In this document: positions 57,301-64,000 of the stretch, in pieces
Layout: every line of letters begins with the position of its first letter
How positions within the stretch are numbered: position 1 is the first letter of the stretch
Source of the DNA: Bromus sterilis
Lineage: Eukaryota; Streptophyta; Magnoliopsida; Poales; Poaceae
Assembly (NCBI GenBank): GCA_950022295.1
Contig: OX465600.1
Coordinates: forward strand, 20,683,282 to 20,747,281
DNA: 64,000 nucleotides
Reading direction: 5' to 3'
Program-made: the position numbers and the translations under genes
Notes under the pieces: generated by a model
Databases searched by the model: none
Told to the model about the DNA's origin: nothing
Seen by the model: only the letters and a program-made list of their open reading frames with translations

Positions 57301-57653
57301 CCAGTTGCCGGACGTTTTCGTTTGGTGGAAACCCACCTGCAGCCCGAACACGCCATGCACGCACAGTTCACCGTGCATGCACAGCTCTTCATGCACGCGC
57401 AGCTCGGACGTAACTTCCCATGCACGCGTAGCTTGCAGCCGCCGTCGACGTTGCTTGCCGCCGTCGTCGTCGCCGTCTCGCCGTTATCGCCGTAGCTTGC
57501 AGCCGCCGTCACCGTCGCTTGCCGCCGCCGCCTTCGTTGTCTCACCGTCATCGCCGTAGCTTGCCGCCGTCGTCGTCGCCGTCTCGCCGTTATCGCTGGA
57601 GCTTGCCGCCGTTGTCGCTCACCACCTTCGTCGTTGTCATCGATGTAGCTCGC
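57301..57653 (+). repeat. GCC/GTC-rich imperfect tandem repeats
   Basis: Phrases such as CGCCGTAGCTTGCAGCCGCC and GTCGTCGTCGCCGTCTCGCC recur several times between 57420 and 57610. Frames over it are low-complexity and not taken as genes. Confidence 0.65.
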
Positions 57654-60099
57654 TGTAACACCCTCAGTGTCATGGAATAGTAAACCCTTTTGCTAATGAT
57701 AATTACTGTTGATGATCATGCCTTGATCATCTTGGATCAAGCCAAATTCAAAATGCCCCTTTGATGATATTAAAATAATGTGGCAAATCAAACCTTGTCC
57801 AAAAATTGTGAAAGCAATTTTGTAAAATGCCTAAAAATTAGTGGATCACTTCCATATGGTTTTGGGAATTTATTAAGCTTTAACATAAATGCAACAAATA
57901 AAAATAGTAGCCAAAAATCCCTTTTCATCAATAGAATAATTAAACCAAATGCTAAATGAATTTAGTTTGCCCCCAAACTTTTTATGGCACTATTATAAAG
58001 TGAAACACTAATATTTGAACCAGATCCACACTTTACAAAAATGCTAGAGTAATTAAAACAATTATACAAAGAAATGAACAGAAAATAAAAATAAAAGAAA
58101 CCTATCTACCGCACTGGGCAAAGGCCCAACCCCCACCCCACCTCCCCTGTTCCCCCCGGACCAACCAGCCCACCTAACCCCCCTCCTCTGTTTACCCCCC
58201 TCCCCCCGTGGAGGCCATCCATGGCGCTACGGCGCCCGTCGTCGTCGTGTCGCGAATCCGGCGGCTCCCCGACGACTACAAGTCGCGGCCGCCCCCCCGT
58301 GCCTCTGGACAAACCCTAACCCTATCCCGCCACCCGTTCCCCCCCCTCAGTTCCCCTCGCCCTCGTCCCCCTCGCGACACCCGGGCGCTGCCGTGGGCAC
58401 GCGTTCGTCGCCGGCACGGCCACCGTGCCTCCCAGCCCCAACTGACGTGCCCGACCGCCTTCTCGTTGTCGTCTTCGTCACCACTGTGGAGGAATCGAGC
58501 CCACGCCGCCTGCAACGTACTCCTCGCCGCCGTCGTCAAGCTCGGGTCCGCCGGCGTGCGACACAAATTCCGGCGTCCACAAGCCGCCCCGAGCACACTG
58601 CCGCCCCCTACACCTCCTCTGTGAGCCCCTCGACGATTTGCCTCTTCTAGGGCTCAATCTTGTGCCGTAGTTCGTCGGCCCCGCGTGAGCACGCTTCGGC
58701 CGCCGCCGCGAGCTTTGGTCCGGCTCGCCACAACCACTCCAGCCCGCGCTCGAGGCACTATGCGGTGCGCGTGGTCACCAGCTCCCCATTGCTCCTAGCC
58801 GCGTCCGAAAAACTAGCCACTGTGGCGTGCTCCCGTTCACGACCATGGCACGGCTCGCCGCCGGCGTGGGCATGCCCATGGTTTAACCGTGGGTGGAGCC
58901 ACTTACCTCCCCACCCCGTTTATATTAGTGTTAATCCCCAATTAACATAACCCTCCCCTAATCATGTATTAGAGATAACCCCTGGTCTCAATGACAGATG
59001 TGCCCCATGCCTTTTAAAAATAAATTAAACAGATATTTAGTTATGTGTGTATGACAACTGGGTCCCACCTGTAAGTATTTAAATAAAAAGGAATTTAGAT
59101 AAATTGCAGTGTATGACATGTGGGCCCTGGCCCTATTTAAATTGATTAAATGTTTTTATTATCTCTGTGAGGCTGACCAGTGGGAGCCACTGGTCAGATT
59201 TGACCTGGTCAACCCCTTGTGGATAATGTTGGATTTTAAATAATAAAAGTAATTCAGAAAATCATTTAAATTGATTTAAAACTTTAAAATTTAATATCTT
59301 TTAAACCGTAATTCAGATTCAAAAACTTTATACATCAAAATTGATCAGAAAAATATAACGAATATGAATACACTATCCGTATGTCTACCACACCCCTCTA
59401 ACACAACGAACATCGAACCGTCCCCATCCGGACCGACTGTCCGATGATTGCCCGATAACGATAAACTACCCGGATGAATTTATTCTGAACACGAAAGTTG
59501 TTCGAAATAGATCAACTAACACGGATACACCTTTCACATGTTTGTCGGATGTCCTCGACACCTTCGGCATGGTACCTTCCCCCTCCGTACACCCTGTCCG
59601 ATAATCACCCGGAGCTGGCAGTTCATCCCCGGATGAATTCCCGCCCCGAGCATAATACATTGCACTGCGTTAGAACACCGTTAACATTGCATCTGTCATG
59701 TCATGCATTTGTTTGTATATGCTTGCTTTGTATTCACTGTTTCCCCCCCCCTTTATTCTTCGGTAGACCCCGCTGCTTTTGACTACACCGCTGCTGGGTA
59801 CGACTACTTCGTCGACGACCCTACTTCTACCGTCGAGCTTCCAGGCAAGAAGAGCCATTCTCTTCCCCAGATATCGCCTATCTTTCCGTACTATTATTGC
59901 ACTAGGAATTGTTACTGCTGCTGCTACGTTACAATCCTATTCAATTGCATAGGCTGTTTTTGTCGCCCCTTGATCCAGACCTCAGCAGCAGAAGTTCCGT
60001 CGTGGCCTCAATCCAGACCTCAGACTCGCTCTTGCCGTTTATGATTTTGCCAACTTCGCCACCATGGTGAACAAGGCTATCACCGTCGAGACTGCCTAG
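57654..60099 (+). other. Gypsy 5' LTR and leader region
   Basis: AT-rich to 58100, GC-rich 58106-58900, AT-rich again, then a leader to 60099. Frames in the GC-rich part have no domain. 59290-59770 resembles the inner arms of the foldback at 28578-29723. Confidence 0.55.
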
Positions 60100-63000
60100 A
60101 TGGATCACAAGAACTCACTGAAACGCTATCGTGACGTTGGCTCATCTTCGGGCGCAACACAGAAGCGTCGTATCTGGCTTCCTACCAGTGTGACCCATTC
60201 ACTTGTCCCTGCTCCAAGACCGTCTTATGCGGCACCCCGTTTGCCTCCGCCACCGCAGATGCCAAGAGCTCTGCCTCCACCACCCAATGCTACACCCCTT
60301 CGTCCTCAGGATGGATTATGCTTCACGTGCCGCCAACCTAGGCATTTTTCCAGAGAGTGCCCCCAGAAACAGAAGCAACTGGTAGTTCACCCTGCTGGCC
60401 GTGGAAATGGTCGTGGAAACAACCGGACCCCCAACTATAATACTGGGTCTGTTGCTTATGCTCGTGGACATGCTAACAACATTAATGTTGAAGAAGCCCA
60501 GGAACAACCTGCTACCGTGATGGGTACCCTTCTCGTTAATTCCGCACCTGCTACTGTTTTATTTGATACAGGAGCATCGCATTCATTCATGTCAGAAGAA
60601 TTTGCATTTTCTCATAACTTCAAGTATGAAACGATGAAACCACCGATGATTGTTCGCACCCCGATAGGCCAATGCTGAACCACCATGTTAGTGCCAAACA
60701 CCACCATTGAAATCGAAGGAATTAAATTCCTTGCTTCTCCCATCCTCCTGAAGTCTTCCACCATAGACCTCATTCTGGGCATGGATTGGTTGAAAGTACA
60801 TGATGCCGCACTGTATTGTGGCACCAGCTCTGTCCAACTTTTTCACCCCTCCGGCGAGATTGTTAACCACACCACCCGAATTACCCGTGATGCTGAAATG
60901 CAGATATTTATGATGAAGGCTTTGAATGTCTCACCTCTGGAAGGAATTGAGAACGTTCCTGTCGTTCGCGATTTTCCCGACGTCTTCCCAGAAGAACTGC
61001 TGGGAATACCCCCGACCAGAGAGGTGGAATTCGTCATCGACTTGAAGCCAGGCACTGTTCCTATCGCCAAGCGTCCTTACAAGATGCCGCCACATGAACT
61101 CCTTGAACTTAAGGAGGAAATCGACAAGGCACTTAAGAAAGGATTCATTCGCCCCAGTTCCTCTGCTTGGGGAGCACCTTCGCTTTGATGGTACGAACCG
61201 TTTAGTTCAAGATTACCGACCTATCAACCAGGCAACAATACAGAACAAGTACCCACTTCCTTGGATCAAGGATCTATATTATCAACTTGCTGGATCTACG
61301 GTGTTCTCAAAACTCGACTTGAGGTTGGGTTATCACCAAATCCGAGTCCGTGAGGAGGACATTCCGAAGACCGCCTTCATTACTCTCTATGGTCCATACG
61401 AGTACACTGTCATGTCCTTTGGCTTGACGAATATCCCAGCCACTTTCTCCCGGTTGATGAACTATATATTCATGGAATACCTCGCAAGTGTGTCGTGGTT
61501 TATCTGGATGATATCTTAATATACTCCAAGAATAAAGAGGAGCATGCTGAACATCTTCGCCTTATACTGGAAAAGCTTTGAGAACACAAACTCTATGCTA
61601 AGTATTCTAAGTGTGAGTTCTGGCTCCCCGGAATGACCTACCTTCGTCATGTGATTTCCAAGGATGGCATTGCCGTCAACCCAGAACGTATTCAGGCTAT
61701 CCTGGATTGGACTCCCCCCAAGACTGTCAAGCAAGTCAGAAGTTTCCTCGGATTCGCCAGCTATTGTCGTCGTTTCGTCGAGAACTTCTCTAAGATTGCC
61801 AAGCCTCTGACCAATCTGCTTCACAAAGGTGTCAAGTTCGAGTGGACAAACAAATGTCAGGAAAGTTTCCAAGCTCTCAAGGACAAGCTCACTTCTCCTC
61901 CGGTACTTTCTCCCCCTGATACTCGGAAGGACTTCGTGATATACTGTGATGCGTCTCGTCAAGGATTAGGCTGTGTCCTAATGCAAGAGCGCAAAGTGAT
62001 TGCTTATGGCACTCGTCAGTTGCGTGCTCACGAACAAAACTATCCAACCCATGATCTCGAATTGGCAGCGGTCATTTATGCATTGAAGTTGTGGCGACAT
62101 TACCTCATCGGTAATAGTTGCGAGATCTACACCGACCACCAAAGCGTGAAATACTTGTTTACTCAGCCAGATCTGAATCTCCGCCAACAAAGATGGGTCG
62201 AGACAATGGCCGATTTCAACATGGATATTCATTACACCCCTGGAAAAGCCAGTGTGATGGCTGATGCCTTGAGCCGTAAAGCCTACTATAGTGAACTTGA
62301 AGTTCAAGTACAACAACCACTTATGTATGAAGAGCTATATAAGCTAAACCTCGAGATTGTTCCTCAAGGTTATGTAAATAACCTGGTTATCGAACCGGAT
62401 CTCGTCAAATCCGTCAAGGCTATACAATTTTATGATGATTTCGTACACAAGATTAAGCCCGATATCGCCAATGGAAGACCCTCACCCTTCACCATTGATA
62501 GCAAAGGTGCGGTGTTCTACGAGAACCTTTTAGTGGTTACTCACAGCAAGGGCAGGCATGAGAACCTGGATATGACCCCGAAGGTCATGAAAGCGGCTCA
62601 CGATACCCCGTTGTCCATTCATCCTGGAAGCACCAAGATGTACCAAGACATTCGTCAGCAATTCTGGTGGCCTAACATGAAGCAAGACATTGCCCGATAT
62701 GTTTCTGAATGTGACGTTTGCCGTCGCGTCAAAGCAGAACATCAAAGACCTGCTGGAACTTTGCAACCACTTTCTATCCCTGAATGGAAATGGGACAAGA
62801 TTGAAATGGACTTCGTCACTGGTTTTCCAAGATCGCAGAAAGGCCACGATGCTATCTTTGTCGCCATCGACCGCTTCTCCAAGGTTGCCCACTTTCTGCC
62901 AGTCAAGGAGACGATCTCTGCTAGTCAGTTAGCAGACTTGTATGTTTCCAGAATTGTGTCCCTCCATGGCATTCCGTTGGAGATCAGTTCGGACCGTGGC

Positions 63001-63855
63001 AGTATTTTCACCTCCAGATTTTGGGATTGTTTCCAAGAAGCTATGGGCACTCATCTGAATTTCAGCACCGCCTGTCACCCCCAGTCGCAAGGACAAGTCA
63101 AACGAGTTAATCAAGTGCTTGAAGATATGATTCGAGCTTGTGTCATCTCATTCGGCAAGAAATGGGAGGAATCTCTTCCGTTTGCTGAATTCTCGTATAA
63201 CAATAGCTATTAAGCTAGTCTGAAGATGACCCCCTTCGAAGTTCTCTATGGACGTAAGTGTCAAACCCCTCTGAATTGGTCAGAAACTGGGGAACGAACT
63301 CTCGTTGGTCCGGACATTATTCAACACGTAGAAGATCAGGTTCACGTTATCCGTGACCACTTGAAGGCTGCTCAGTCCCGCCAGAAGAGCAACTATGATC
63401 GCAAGCACAAAGAAATGGTCTATCAACCTGGCGAATACGCGTACCTCTGTGTCACTCCGATGAGAGGCACTCATCGTTTCAGAATCAAAGGCAAGTTAGC
63501 TCCTCGTTACATTGGCCCATTCTGTATTCTTTCCCGAAGTGGACCAGTGGCATACCGATTGGAATTGCCGCCGAACCTCTCCCAAGTCCATGATGTATTC
63601 CACGTGTCGCAACTCCGACGCTGCTTCAAGGACCCTATTCGAGAAGTGGAGCATGATATGATCGAGCTGCACCAAGACTTGACATATCAAGAACATCCGA
63701 GCCGCATTATTGATCAGTCTGAACGTCGAACCCGCAACAAGACCGTCAAATTCCTCAAGGTTCAGTGGTCGAATCATTCTGAAGATGAAGCCACTTGGGA
63801 ACGAGAAGATCGCCTTCGCGATGAATACCCCGATCTTTTCCTCACTACCACTTAA
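60100..63855 (+). pseudogene. Gypsy gag-pol: zinc knuckle, protease, RT, RNase H, integrase, chromodomain
   Basis: Order on the plus strand: zinc knuckle CFTCRQPRHFSREC; protease VLFDTGASHSF (about 60560); a stop at 60676-60678; RT entry region to 61188; a small deletion and frameshift near 61170 removing part of the RT; a second frameshift near 61480 just before the VVYLDDIL active site; a TGA at 61579-61581; then an open stretch 61633-63213 with RNase H (VIYCDASRQGLG), a CDVC zinc-binding group and the integrase core. A TAA at 63211-63213 is followed by the C-terminal part with a chromodomain-like end (VKFLKVQWSNHSEDEATWE). In the integrase the third catalytic acid is replaced by Lys (codon at 63100-63102). 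The element is a chromovirus-type Metaviridae relative and cannot encode active proteins. Confidence 0.88.
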
Positions 63856-63891
63856 ATTCTCGGGACGAGAATTCTTGTAGTGGGGGAGATT

Positions 63892-64000
63892 TGTAACACC
63901 CTCAGCGTCATGGAACAGTAAACCCTTTTGCTAATGATAATTACTGTTGATGATCATGCCTTGATCATCTTGGATCAAGTCAAATTCAAAAAGCCCCTTT
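63892..64000 (+). repeat. start of the Gypsy 3' LTR
   Basis: The first 109 bp of the 3' LTR match 57654-57762 except at four positions (three transitions, one transversion). It runs out of the window. Confidence 0.9.

Larger units (their letters stand above)
57654..64000 (+). mobile_element. chromodomain Gypsy LTR retrotransposon, degenerate, right end outside the window
   Basis: TGTAACACCCTCAG begins both the 5' LTR at 57654 and the 3' LTR at 63892. A polypurine stretch (GTGGGGGAGATT) precedes the latter. The visible 109 bp of the two LTRs differ at four positions. The gag-pol remnant lies at 60100-63855 on the same strand. The end of the 5' LTR and the primer-binding site could not be placed, and the 5' half of gag seems to be missing. 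Confidence 0.85.

Noticed and set aside
58106..58950. Protein genes in the GC-rich part of the Gypsy LTR/leader
   Set aside because: Frames overlap on both strands and lack domains; the position inside the LTR/leader explains them.
1..64000. tRNA, rRNA, CRISPR arrays or bacterial-type operons
   Set aside because: None was seen; repeats in the window are transposon ends or minisatellites without spacer structure.

Overview
The window is nuclear DNA of a large-genome grass, almost certainly a Triticeae (wheat, barley or Aegilops type). The evidence is a BARE-1/WIS/Angela-type solo LTR, Stowaway, PIF/Harbinger, CACTA and Helitron elements, a chromodomain Gypsy element, many 5'-truncated LINEs, and GC-rich genes with canonical GT..AG introns. 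No prokaryotic-type operon, CRISPR array, rRNA or tRNA gene was found.

Layout. 0-2 kb: a CYP89-like cytochrome P450 gene with a shortened N-terminal region. 2-7 kb: two related Helitron-like copies, one split by a LINE tail, then a decayed PIF/Harbinger transposon. 7-17.5 kb: two tandem, same-strand amidase-signature genes. The first (7200-11153) has five exons and an intact reading frame. The second (15628-17472) has four exons and one frameshift. Between them lie a PB1-like transposon fragment, a 1.05 kb terminal-inverted-repeat element, a LINE with a clean 14-bp target-site duplication and a Stowaway element. 18.3-20.1 kb (minus): a two-exon kinase with an MCA/HeLo-like N-terminal domain and a degenerate glycine-rich loop. 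21-23.7 kb: a 2.77 kb Helitron. 24.3-26.1 kb: an array of about 30 short hairpin-forming repeats. 27-35 kb: repeat-rich, with a LINE relic split by a 1.15 kb foldback element, CACTA ends, a truncated copy of the kinase, another LINE relic and a small nuclear insertion of plastid ndhB. 36.9-55.0 kb: a four-exon NLR gene of about 1292 residues. Its third intron is 11.3 kb and is filled with nested elements (LINE containing CACTA, an old Copia containing a BARE-type solo LTR, and a second Copia). 55.5-57 kb: another LINE fragment. 57.65 kb to the end: a degenerate chromodomain Gypsy retrotransposon whose 3' LTR runs off the window.

The host genes are thus a P450, two amidases, an MCA-type kinase and a CC-NB-NB-LRR immune receptor. 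They look like an accessory gene island rather than a pathway: nothing shows that they work together, although the kinase and the NLR both belong to families linked to defence or membrane signalling. The points most worth checking are the double nucleotide-binding region and the hydrophobic insert in the NLR LRR, an inverted copy of an NLR exon segment in the preceding intron, the pseudokinase-like MCA kinase, and the foldback element whose arms resemble the Gypsy leader found at the right end of the window.

Gene models were built by eye from reading frame, splice consensus and comparison of paralogues inside the window. No database search was possible.
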